NCBI RefSeq assembly: GCF_029625435.1
Contig: NZ_CP121208.1
Coordinates: forward strand, 1,798,001-1,862,000
Origin: Arcanobacterium canis
GTDB lineage: Bacteria > Actinomycetota > Actinomycetes > Actinomycetales > Actinomycetaceae
Reading direction: 5' to 3'
DNA length: 64,000 nucleotides
The translations under genes were made by a program, and so were the position numbers. The notes under the pieces were generated by a model. It made no database searches. It had not been told where the DNA came from and saw only the letters and a program-made list of their open reading frames with translations. Below are positions 8,251 through 17,181 of this stretch, piece after piece. Each line of letters begins with the position of its first letter. The stretch's first letter is position 1.

Positions 8251-10460
8251 GTCGCCCTCCGGTTCTTCCAGCCAGCCAAGGACAAGGCTCGACGGATTTT
8301 GCTCCGCGGTGATTTTTCTGCCAACTGTTGGTGAGCACGGGCATTGAGCGACCATGCCTCATCCGATTGCTCGGCGTCAAACACATGGTCAGAGAACGCT
8401 GCCTCGTCAGCGGCTCGCGCCAAAAATTCGAACGTCGCTTCCTCGCTTTTATTCGTCGCTTCCTGCAACTGACATGCGAGTTCACGGCGGGTTCCCGCAC
8501 TCACACAGTATCCGGCATCGTGGGCACTAGAGACGACATCTTCCCACGCACCGCAGATTTGTCCGGCCACGTCAGCCCTCGTTCGCAGGGCGCGCCTCCA
8601 GTACCACTTGGCGAGAAGAATCACCGCAAGCGGGCTGAGCAACACAATGATGCCACCCACTGACGCCACCACTGTCCACCCCCACCCGGCTGACACCTGG
8701 TGTTGATCAGGATCAACCGGATCTGCAACCTCAGGTTGGAATTGCGCGGGATCTTTTTGAGCAGATGGAGGTTGCAGGACGCGCGGAGCGGGATCTGGGT
8801 CAGCCTTGGGCAACGCAGTATTGAAGATTTGGTCACGATCCGGTGTTGGATCGAAAGGCACCCAGCCTGACTCTGCGAAAGCAATCTCGACCCAGGCATG
8901 AGCATCCGCTCCCCGGATCTCTAACGTGCCGCCAGAATTTTTCTCCGGGTAAAACCCCACCACTACGCGCGCAGGTAACCCGAGTGAGCGGGCCATCAAC
9001 GCCATCAGAACTGAATACTGTTCGTCGTCGCCTACTAACTGGGGCGCGTTGAGCATATCGACGATTCTTGACGCTCGGTGCCCTGGGCGACCAAGCCTGG
9101 GACTTGTCGGATCGGAATAGTAGCTCTCGTGGAGATACTTTTCGATGGTGCGCGCGGCTGTAATGGGGTCTTTCGCATTTCCCGCAATCTGGCGCGCGAA
9201 TGCCTCAACTTTTTCCGGAACCCCTGTCAGTTGCGGCAGATCGACATGTGCAACTTTCTGTCCGGCGAGCACTTTGTCCGACGTCGCAGGGTAAACCACT
9301 TGCGTCGTCACGACCTGATCGCCCTTCGCCAGTCCTTCCATCGCAACGGCGGTGCGTCCGTAACTCCAGTACGCCAGTGACGCATCGAGATGACGGGCAT
9401 TGGGGCCATGAAAAACGACGTCGGTGAGTTCCCCACTCGTCGGCACCCACACACCTCGATACTTGTCGATATTAAGAGTGAGTTTTTCATCCTCTGCTCC
9501 TGGCGGGACGATAGAAATTGGACGTCGAGGGTGCGAAAATCCATCTTCGCCGTTCGGCGTACCAATCGAGTAAATGATGCCGTCGTAATCATTCAAAGCA
9601 GCCAGACGTAGCCGTGATCCTGGACGCAGCCCTGTCACCGTGAACATGACGTCATCTTTCCTGGTGTCAATATAGGAACGAAACTGTGCCAACGGCGTGG
9701 GCACGTCATTGACATCGATGCGAGCGTTGACATAGTTGCGCGCGACGACACGTGACCCGGTGAGCAATGGAGCGACAGCCAAACCCACGGCAAGCGCAAA
9801 ACACATCATCACCAGTCCACCGGTAGCAGCTCTGCGCATCAGCGCGGATGGGTCCCCGACAGTGGACTCTCCGGCTAGCACACGACGTCGGAAAGAAAGG
9901 TAAGCGACCCACATGACTGCGACGCCACCTGCGAGTGCTCCAATCCACGGGTGATCTCCGGCTCGGACTCCGAAACCCATCCCAATCAGTGCGTGTGCCG
10001 AAATTGGAAGAAGTGCCCATTCTCTGTGGTGGTAGCGCAGAGTCGCCGAAATTGCACCGAGACCCGCAATCACACCCACCAGGTAAGGAAGAACGCTCGG
10101 ACCGACATAATGGGACGCCGGCGGAATCAGGGTGAGCAAATCTTTCCAAGAAGTCACCGCCTCAACCGCAAGCATTTTGAGTGAGAGCGGTGTCGGGATC
10201 ACCACGCCCACACCGAGCTGCGGCAATGCGCAGGCAGTGCCGAAGAGGAAATATCCCGCAATAGCAAACATCAGGGTCGGGAAGACACCCGCACCCAAAA
10301 GGTAGGAAATCCACGCAGCGAGTGTGCCAACAGCGGCTCCCCCAAAAGCAGCAATGAATCCCGAGTAATCACCAAATACATCCGTGTGGAACACAGATGC
10401 CAGACCCAGGAGAAACACCACGATCAGTGCATTGTGAATATTGTGCAGTTTCGACTTCAT
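8247..10460 (-). CDS. Transglutaminase-fold membrane protein (TgpA/DUF3488-like), catalytic Cys apparently absent
   Basis: The product has 737 residues. Five or more membrane spans lie in the first 230 residues (LIVVFLLGLASVF, YLLGAGVFPTLMFAIAGYF, LPYLVGVIAGLGAI, VMMCFALAVGLAVAPLL). An extracytoplasmic transglutaminase-like domain covers about 250-545, and a further span near 605-630 is followed by a cytosolic DUF4129-like tail. The core motif reads GDDEQY (D478-Y482) where active enzymes have a Cys directly before the Glu-Gln. The His (ADAHAWVE) and Asp (VPFDPTP) of the triad remain. Thiol catalysis is therefore doubtful and a structural or binding role on the outer face is possible. Start and stop overlap both neighbours by four bases. 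It matches tgm of PFNA clusters. Confidence 0.88.
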   Translation of the reverse strand: MKSKLHNIHNALIVVFLLGLASVFHTDVFGDYSGFIAAFGGAAVGTLAAWISYLLGAGVFPTLMFAIAGYFLFGTACALPQLGVGVVIPTPLSLKMLAVEAVTSWKDLLTLIPPASHYVGPSVLPYLVGVIAGLGAISATLRYHHREWALLPISAHALIGMGFGVRAGDHPWIGALAGGVAVMWVAYLSFRRRVLAGESTVGDPSALMRRAATGGLVMMCFALAVGLAVAPLLTGSRVVARNYVNARIDVNDVPTPLAQFRSYIDTRKDDVMFTVTGLRPGSRLRLAALNDYDGIIYSIGTPNGEDGFSHPRRPISIVPPGAEDEKLTLNIDKYRGVWVPTSGELTDVVFHGPNARHLDASLAYWSYGRTAVAMEGLAKGDQVVTTQVVYPATSDKVLAGQKVAHVDLPQLTGVPEKVEAFARQIAGNAKDPITAARTIEKYLHESYYSDPTSPRLGRPGHRASRIVDMLNAPQLVGDDEQYSVLMALMARSLGLPARVVVGFYPEKNSGGTLEIRGADAHAWVEIAFAESGWVPFDPTPDRDQIFNTALPKADPDPAPRVLQPPSAQKDPAQFQPEVADPVDPDQHQVSAGWGWTVVASVGGIIVLLSPLAVILLAKWYWRRALRTRADVAGQICGAWEDVVSSAHDAGYCVSAGTRRELACQLQEATNKSEEATFEFLARAADEAAFSDHVFDAEQSDEAWSLNARAHQQLAEKSPRSKIRRALSLAGWKNRRAT

Positions 10461-11593
10461 TTCACCGCCTTCGCAAAGGCCAGTGGTGCATCTGCCAATT
10501 GAGCGATGTTGAGCACGTACGTGTGATCAAGCTGAGACAGTGCAGTCTCTTTCCCTGAACGAACCACAATCGAGTGCGCAGAGTGTGGAACGACACTGAG
10601 TACACGCCGAAGCTCCACAGGTGAGACTTCGTGCGCAGTCACCAAGACACAAATGGATGCCGAGGGCAGGTGGGAAACTGCAGTGGCGACGTCATCGGCC
10701 AACGATGATTCTGCACACGGATGGATCACTGCCAACGAATCCATAAGCTCCACGGGCGTGGAATCAGCAAGCATCTGGCCAGCCCACGCAATTTTGACCA
10801 ACCGGTTCTCGCTCATTTCCGCCGCCGCAATAGATGCCGCAAGCGAAACTCCGAGTTCAAAGTCATCTGCATCAGCCCAGTGACGAAGATCAGAATCGAG
10901 CACGATGAGCATGTGGGATCGCCGAGTGTCATCGAATTGACGGACCATCAGTTGCCCAATGCGCGCACTGGTTTTCCAGTGGATAGAACGCCGCGCATCT
11001 CCTCGAACATAAGGACGCAATGCGCGGAATGACACGTCTGAACTCGTCATTTCACCACTCGACCGACCCTCAATATCGTGCAAGAGACCTCGAGCATGGA
11101 CATTGACCGGCACACGCAGGGGGTGGACAACAAATTTTTCTTTGTCTGAGAGCGGTTCATACGCATGGACCAATCCCAAAGGATCGCCTCGCACGGAATT
11201 CACTGGGCCAATCGTGACCATTCCTCGGATCTTGGCGGGGATCGTAAAAATCTGTTCGTGCTCAGCTCCGGGATCGAGACGAGGGATCGCGAAGACGATC
11301 TTCTTGTCTCCCACGGGAAGCTCAAGCCACGTTGCGCGCGAAGTACGTGGGCTCATGTTGTGTACTTTGACTACACCCACGCCACTCTTGCCGACAACCA
11401 CGCGTGTCGTTGCCAGCACAAGCTTGGCTCCTATTGTGTTCTTCCCAAAGGAGGCGATCCAGCCAAATACCACGAGCACGGCGGTGAATATCCCCATGCC
11501 AACGAGTTCAACCCAACCTAAGGCAATCCCGACACTCCATCCAAAGAGTGATGCGAGCACCACTCCCCAGCCCAACGGGGTCAGTTTTCTCAC
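10457..11593 (-). CDS. DUF58-domain protein
   Basis: This 378-residue protein has two N-terminal membrane spans (LGWGVVLASLFGWSVGIAL and ELVGMGIFTAVLVVFGWIA). The family signature RPYVRGDARRSIHWKTSAR lies at about residues 195-213, followed by a von Willebrand A-like region beginning MLIVLDSD. DUF58 proteins usually accompany MoxR AAA ATPases, and the pair is thought to act in assembly or maturation of other proteins; the mechanism is not established. It overlaps MoxR upstream and the transglutaminase-fold gene downstream by four bases each, giving strong translational coupling. Equivalent to duf58 of the PFNA cluster. Confidence 0.93.
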   Translation of the reverse strand: MRKLTPLGWGVVLASLFGWSVGIALGWVELVGMGIFTAVLVVFGWIASFGKNTIGAKLVLATTRVVVGKSGVGVVKVHNMSPRTSRATWLELPVGDKKIVFAIPRLDPGAEHEQIFTIPAKIRGMVTIGPVNSVRGDPLGLVHAYEPLSDKEKFVVHPLRVPVNVHARGLLHDIEGRSSGEMTSSDVSFRALRPYVRGDARRSIHWKTSARIGQLMVRQFDDTRRSHMLIVLDSDLRHWADADDFELGVSLAASIAAAEMSENRLVKIAWAGQMLADSTPVELMDSLAVIHPCAESSLADDVATAVSHLPSASICVLVTAHEVSPVELRRVLSVVPHSAHSIVVRSGKETALSQLDHTYVLNIAQLADAPLAFAKAVK

Positions 11594-12540
11594 GGCGCTG
11601 ATACCTTCGTCCTCGCACGCTCAAGAACCAGTTCAGCCGTTGCGCCTGAGAATTGAGCGTCGGGATCAAGCACAATGCGGTGTTGCCACATGTGGCTCAC
11701 TAGTTGCAGTACGTCGTCGGGGATCACATAATCACGTCCGTCAATACCCGCCCACACTTTTGCAGCGCGAACCATTGCCAACGCACCACGTATCGACACG
11801 CCAAGTCGAGTTTCAGGATCCTCGCGAGTGGCTTGCGCAAGTGCCCACACAAACGTGAGGATGTCATTCGAAGCGTGAATTTCTGCTGCGGTTGCGATCA
11901 TCGCGCTGACGGTTGAGGCATCGACTACCGGCGTCAGCTCAGCCGCACGATCAGCCAGATTCGCGCCAGCAAGCACTGCCACACCGACGTCGGCCGACGG
12001 GAAACCCACCTGAATTTTCATCATGAAACGATCTAACTGAGCCTCGGGCAAAGGATACGTTCCCGCCTGCTCGATGGGGTTCTGGGTAGCAATCACCATA
12101 AATGGCTGTGGAGCAGGATACGCAGTGCCATCAACGGTGACATGTCCCTCTTCCATGACCTCCAACAACGCCGACTGCGTCTTGGGCGAGGCCCGGTTGA
12201 TTTCATCAGCAAGGACAACCTGTGCAAAAATCGGTCCGGGATGGAAGTTCCATGCCCCTGTCCTCTGATCAAACATCGTCACACCCGTAATATCCGAGGG
12301 TAAAAGATCAGGAGTGAACTGGATTCGTGACGATGATGCTTCAACCGACGCCGCTATCGATCGCGCCAAGGCTGTTTTCCCGGTTCCTGGTGCATCTTCA
12401 ATCAGCAGATGTCCACGAGCCATCATGGCCGTCAGCGCCAGACGAATCACGTTCTCTTTTCCCATCAGTGCGCGTGAGACGTTGGTGAGAATCGCGTCGA
12501 AGTTTTGCGCGAAGTCACGCACGCTCATTGTGTCGTTCAT
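11590..12540 (-). CDS. MoxR-family AAA+ ATPase
   Basis: This is a 316-residue cytosolic AAA+ protein. Walker A EDAPGTGKTALARS is at about 48-61, Walker B VVLADEINRASPKTQSALLEVMEE near 110-130, sensor 1 IATQNP near 150, and arginine-finger/sensor 2 positions follow (LDRFMMKI). The ATG at 12540 has AAGGAAA nine to ten bases upstream. MoxR ATPases act as chaperone-like partners of VWA/DUF58 proteins; here the presumed partner is the next gene, and the client may be the giant surface protein encoded just upstream. Equivalent to aaa-atp in the PFNA cluster. Confidence 0.95.
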   Translation of the reverse strand: MNDTMSVRDFAQNFDAILTNVSRALMGKENVIRLALTAMMARGHLLIEDAPGTGKTALARSIAASVEASSSRIQFTPDLLPSDITGVTMFDQRTGAWNFHPGPIFAQVVLADEINRASPKTQSALLEVMEEGHVTVDGTAYPAPQPFMVIATQNPIEQAGTYPLPEAQLDRFMMKIQVGFPSADVGVAVLAGANLADRAAELTPVVDASTVSAMIATAAEIHASNDILTFVWALAQATREDPETRLGVSIRGALAMVRAAKVWAGIDGRDYVIPDDVLQLVSHMWQHRIVLDPDAQFSGATAELVLERARTKVSAP

Positions 12541-12549
12541 CGTTTTTCC

Positions 12550-15500
12550 TTAATCAATCTGCAGTGGACGAGAAATTGTTGGTGCTGACGCACCGACGTC
12601 GTTGTACAAAACAACATGGAATTGATGTGCCACACCCCGGATCCTCGCAGGCATACGGCACACGGATCCAGGAGTACATCTGACGTGATCGCCTTGTGTG
12701 AGGTCGGTGATCACCGCCGCGCGGAGCGAGGATCCTCCCAATCCGCCTGGCACGAATGATACGAGGGCCGTGTGTCCTTGAAGAACTGCCGTCACCTCGC
12801 GTGGGGCATCGGGAACATCAACGGCATCGAGATAAACGATTGAGGAAACATCCCGTGACGCATCACCCGTGGCATCGCGGAGCGTAAATCGAACAGGAAA
12901 CTCACCCACCTGCGTCGGAGTAACCGTCAAACGCGTTCCCGACACCGCCACGCGCACTGCCCCACCGCCGTCGGCAGAAACGATCCGGGGCGGGGTAGGG
13001 AATGGATTGTGGACGAGATCGCTGACATCAATCGTGACGCTCTGCCCACGTCGCACCTGCCGAGCAGTTGTTCCAACCGAGAGTCGAGGAGCAGTTTGCT
13101 CGATCACCGAAACACTCACGTTCCCCGACGTCGTTGCTTTGCCATCGCTGGCGGCGATGCGTATCGTTCCCGCACGGCCGACACGGGCACCGCGGTGAGC
13201 ATCGACCCGTAACGTATGCCCATTGACCTCAGCGGCGATGCCGTCTGGAACCGATTCGATCGTGTAGGACAGCTGATCGTCATCTGGATCGCGTGCAATC
13301 GTCCCTAGGTCTAGCGAAATACCCTCACCACCGGTGACAACCTCCACGGCAGCACCGCTGATAATCGGAGCACGGTTGCCGTCGCGAATGAGGACGGGGA
13401 TCGAAATCGTGGCACGTTTACCTGACTTACTCACCACGCCCACACTGACATAGGTGTTTCGCGCGTCGCCGTCTGAAGCGGTGACAGTAAGGTTCGTACC
13501 GTGGCCTCGGGCAATCATTCCAGTTCCCGGAGTGACCTGCCCATCAATCGTCACATCTGGATCAATATAGGAATTGATATCCGATGTCAGGCTTTGACCT
13601 GGACGAAGGGAGATGGCAGCTCCACGAATGAGGTGAGGAGTCTGATCATCCTGTGGGGCAGAGGAAGGATTCTCTAACCCTGGCACCCATACCACTGCCG
13701 AGCCGCTCAGCCCGTCAGCGTCAGTGACGGTGTAAACCACCGGGCGACGTGTGGGTGCAAGATCGATGACAAGCCGTTGGTCACGGACTTTCGCTGCAGG
13801 ATCTGACGTCGAAACCTTCAGTTGCGATGCTGCTCCGTCCGGATCGCGATCGTTACGCAAAACATCGACAGTGATCTGTTGTGGTGCGCCTGTGACCTGC
13901 GGGAAGTCATCAGCTGGGATCGGAGCGAGTTTGGGCGCGTTGGGATTGACGATAACGGTCAGGAGCCCCGTCGCCCGACCACCTCGTGAGTCCACGACGT
14001 CGTAATGAACAAGGTACGTTCCCGGCTTCTCCGGCGCAGTGAAGGCGAGCTGTCCACCGCTCTTCTCCGTCACGACCACGTCATCCTTGTGAGAATGCGC
14101 AGTTCCGATGGCGAGTGCAATCGGATCAAAATCTGGATCCACGTCGTTCGCCAATACCGGAACTTCTACCTGTGTTCGCGGCCGCACAGTAACCCGGTCA
14201 GGTCCTGGGATCGGTGCCTGGTTGTGGTCAGACGCTGGAGCGATACCCACTCTCACGCGTGCCTGCGCACTCTTACCCCCGCGATCGGTGACCTGATACG
14301 TGAAAACGTCAGTTCCGGCGGCATCAGCATCTGCTCGATAGGTGATCGTGCCATCCGCCTGAGCTGTGGCAACACCGAGTTTCGCCGAGTTATCGATCGA
14401 CGTGAGCTCGACGGAGTCGCCATCAGAATCGATTCCATTCAGCGGTACATTGATCGTCACCTGGCCACCCGCGCGTGTGCGCGCCACTAGATCGAGAGGA
14501 TGAGGAACCGCATTCTGACCTGGGGAAAGAACACGGAGATTTACCCGCGCCCGAGCGCTCCGCCCATGCTCGTCAGTCACCGTGTACGCAATTGCATACT
14601 GACCCGGTTTGCCAGCTTTGACGCGGACGTCGTGTTCACTGAAAAAGACCTCGCCAGCGGCGGCGGGAATGTCACCGACACTCGTCACTTGCAAGGCATC
14701 GGGTGAGATATCATTCGCAACCACATCGACGGTTCCCACGTCACCGGAACGGACTGTGAGAGTGTCATCAATCGCAATCGGTGCCTCATCGTGCGGTGGC
14801 CCGCTTGGAAACACCACAATGGTTCCTTGCGCACTGGCTGTTCCGTTGGAGACGGTGTATGTCAGTTGAGCTGGCGCCGTGAGTCCTGCATTCGCACTGA
14901 TGCGAACGTATTGTTGTCCCATCGCGAGTACACTGACGCCTTTCGGAGCGCGAACATCAGTCACAGTTAACACGCCTGATCCTGGATCCCAGTCATTGGC
15001 AAGCGGATCAATCACGGTTGGCTTATCGCCCGCTACTGCGAGGTCAGTTTCGGGGATCGGAACGCCGTCCTGTTGAGCGTCAGTGACATCAATGCGCACC
15101 TTGCCCACTGCAGAATTCTTTCCGTCAGTAATTGAGTAGGGTAAGTAAAACGTCCCCACACTCAGGGCTTCGAGGCTGATATTTCCGCTGGCAGGATCCA
15201 TATTGGCGACAATCCCTTGGGGAATCTCTCCCAGCGATACGAGTCGCAGTGGATCACCATTAGGGTCAACGTCGTTGGCTAGCGGTGAGAAAACAGTCGA
15301 GTTTCCTAAGGTCAGCGAGACGGAATCGGCGTTCGCCGTCGGGGCCACCTCACCAGAGGCCACCTGAACGGCAAGCGCCCCATCGCCCGTCAGCAATCCG
15401 TCTGAGACGGCAATGGGGAGGGACACTGTGCCTGACGCGTGGCCGGCGTTGGCCAACTCAACCGAACCGGTACGGTTCCATGTGATGTTGAGTTTGTCTT

Positions 15501-17085
15501 CCTCGCCCACGTTCGCTAAGTAAATCGGATCTCCGTCGGGATCGATCCAGTCATCAAGCAGTTGCGCGCTGATACGCCCATCAGGAGCTAGGCGCGTCAC
15601 CGTTGAGACAACCTGACGCGGCGGAAGATTCTGCTCCGGGGGGTGGACGGTAATTGCGACGGTTGTCTGCGCACGTCCCCCGCGACCGTCATTGACTTCG
15701 TAGGTGAAAGTTGTGCGTCCCGACGCTGAAGCTGGAGTGTCAATCTGGAAGGCGCGGCCCGCGCGGATGGGAACGACTCGTCCGAAACTCGGTTCCTTGA
15801 GAAGGGACACCGTCAGGACATCGCCGTCGGGATCTGAATCGTTGAGAAGGACGGGCAATGTGGTGATCTGTCCGGCCCGCACACCAAAGGCATCGGGCTC
15901 AGCCAATGGCACGCGGTTGTGCGCGCTTGTTTGAGGATTAGCTGGCTCATTTGACTGCGAATGAGAACGCTGGTCAGCCTTCTGCGGAGTGTTGTGGTCA
16001 GTGAGCGTCGTGTCCCAGTCATCAACAATCTGCATGTTTTTATCTGGTAGCCAAACGCGCCCGCTCACCGTGTCATTGAGGACAATTGCATCACGGTTCG
16101 TGCGAAACACAGCGGCTCGTGAATCACGCAACGAATCGTTTTGCTTGACTTGGTCGTCCTGGTGGCCTGGACATTCACGCATGTAGACACCCGTACCTGA
16201 CCACGCACTGTAGGCACAGCCCTGATGAAAAACAGGACGGGCGGGAGCGCCCGACTGAGTCTCGCGGCCAGATACTTGCGCTGGATACGCCTCAATACTC
16301 GCCGTCTCAAGGTTCACTTCGATCAGTTCTTTATCGTTGGCAATCAGTGCAAAATCTGCTTGTGGTCCAGGAAGCTGGAGAGCGAGATCCTTGCCTCTGA
16401 TATGCGCCTGTCGTTTTGCTCCATCGATATAGAGCATTCCCGATGTCGTGTCTAAAACCAGCGAGTGATCTCCCACAGCACTGACCTGAAGAGTGTGGTC
16501 ATATCGGATGTCAGCGGGCAGGACATCGCGATGATCGCCAGCAATCCACTTCCGAGTGATCGGTGACGCCCCATGAAGAGTTCCAGTATCGGTGAGAACC
16601 ACATCGCCTTGAGGCAACGATGTCGCTGCAACAGTGTCATTTGTTCCCAGATGTGCGGCTTTCCCTACCTCTGCTTTCCATACGGTTCCCGACGTCGGAT
16701 CATAGGAGGCCACATAACCTCCACCGAGTGTGGAGACGCTTGCCTGAGCTAATGACGTTAATTTTCCAAAGGTGGACGAAGCAGGATCAACCATCGCGAT
16801 CGATCGGGCGCTGAGATCATGGAACAGCACTTCATCACCTTGCTGTGCCACGTCAAACGCACCCGAGGGGGTGCGAAGTTGGGCATCTAAAGTCATCGAT
16901 GGGTAGTTCACATGACCGACAATTTGGCTGCGAGTATTGGTTACCCACACGCCAGAATCGGTCAAATCCACGTGTTGAGCTGGAATTCCGCCATGCCACA
17001 CGGCTGCGGTAACCCAGGTGGCCAAAAGAGCGCCACCTGCAACAAGTGACGCAATTTTCTTTTGTGCTCGGCGTTTAGTGAACAT
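12550..17085 (-). CDS. Giant surface protein: membrane anchor, propeller-like head, eleven Ig/cadherin-like repeats and a terminal Fn3 domain
   Basis: The product has 1511 residues. A short basic tail and one N-terminal span (IASLVAGGALLATWVTAAVW) suggest N-in anchoring with everything else outside. Residues about 35-370 look beta-rich and propeller-like (repeated strands such as GGGYVASYDPTSGTVWK). From about 395 to 1420 come eleven repeats of roughly 95 residues, most with an LxNDxDPDGD-type calcium-binding signature and a YxVxDxxG strand. The last about 85 residues (VPDAPREVTAVLQGH) are fibronectin III. No LPxTG or C-terminal anchor is seen. It is the first gene of the operon (ATG 17085, AAGGG upstream). 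It corresponds by position and architecture to the Fn3 protein of PFNA clusters; a role in adhesion or host or cell-wall contact is inferred. Confidence 0.88.
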   Translation of the reverse strand: MFTKRRAQKKIASLVAGGALLATWVTAAVWHGGIPAQHVDLTDSGVWVTNTRSQIVGHVNYPSMTLDAQLRTPSGAFDVAQQGDEVLFHDLSARSIAMVDPASSTFGKLTSLAQASVSTLGGGYVASYDPTSGTVWKAEVGKAAHLGTNDTVAATSLPQGDVVLTDTGTLHGASPITRKWIAGDHRDVLPADIRYDHTLQVSAVGDHSLVLDTTSGMLYIDGAKRQAHIRGKDLALQLPGPQADFALIANDKELIEVNLETASIEAYPAQVSGRETQSGAPARPVFHQGCAYSAWSGTGVYMRECPGHQDDQVKQNDSLRDSRAAVFRTNRDAIVLNDTVSGRVWLPDKNMQIVDDWDTTLTDHNTPQKADQRSHSQSNEPANPQTSAHNRVPLAEPDAFGVRAGQITTLPVLLNDSDPDGDVLTVSLLKEPSFGRVVPIRAGRAFQIDTPASASGRTTFTYEVNDGRGGRAQTTVAITVHPPEQNLPPRQVVSTVTRLAPDGRISAQLLDDWIDPDGDPIYLANVGEEDKLNITWNRTGSVELANAGHASGTVSLPIAVSDGLLTGDGALAVQVASGEVAPTANADSVSLTLGNSTVFSPLANDVDPNGDPLRLVSLGEIPQGIVANMDPASGNISLEALSVGTFYLPYSITDGKNSAVGKVRIDVTDAQQDGVPIPETDLAVAGDKPTVIDPLANDWDPGSGVLTVTDVRAPKGVSVLAMGQQYVRISANAGLTAPAQLTYTVSNGTASAQGTIVVFPSGPPHDEAPIAIDDTLTVRSGDVGTVDVVANDISPDALQVTSVGDIPAAAGEVFFSEHDVRVKAGKPGQYAIAYTVTDEHGRSARARVNLRVLSPGQNAVPHPLDLVARTRAGGQVTINVPLNGIDSDGDSVELTSIDNSAKLGVATAQADGTITYRADADAAGTDVFTYQVTDRGGKSAQARVRVGIAPASDHNQAPIPGPDRVTVRPRTQVEVPVLANDVDPDFDPIALAIGTAHSHKDDVVVTEKSGGQLAFTAPEKPGTYLVHYDVVDSRGGRATGLLTVIVNPNAPKLAPIPADDFPQVTGAPQQITVDVLRNDRDPDGAASQLKVSTSDPAAKVRDQRLVIDLAPTRRPVVYTVTDADGLSGSAVVWVPGLENPSSAPQDDQTPHLIRGAAISLRPGQSLTSDINSYIDPDVTIDGQVTPGTGMIARGHGTNLTVTASDGDARNTYVSVGVVSKSGKRATISIPVLIRDGNRAPIISGAAVEVVTGGEGISLDLGTIARDPDDDQLSYTIESVPDGIAAEVNGHTLRVDAHRGARVGRAGTIRIAASDGKATTSGNVSVSVIEQTAPRLSVGTTARQVRRGQSVTIDVSDLVHNPFPTPPRIVSADGGGAVRVAVSGTRLTVTPTQVGEFPVRFTLRDATGDASRDVSSIVYLDAVDVPDAPREVTAVLQGHTALVSFVPGGLGGSSLRAAVITDLTQGDHVRCTPGSVCRMPARIRGVAHQFHVVLYNDVGASAPTISRPLQID

Positions 17086-17181
17086 ATGTAGAACCCTTAG
17101 TTTCGTGCATACGTGTCGATTTTAGCCAGAAATGACTGTTGATGAACGACTGCGTAGGCCCAGGCATGAGACAATAGACGC

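Noticed and set aside
11103-11858. 251-codon plus-strand ORF opposite DUF58 and MoxR
   Set aside because: Shadow of two firm genes; low-complexity Thr/Ser/Pro composition.
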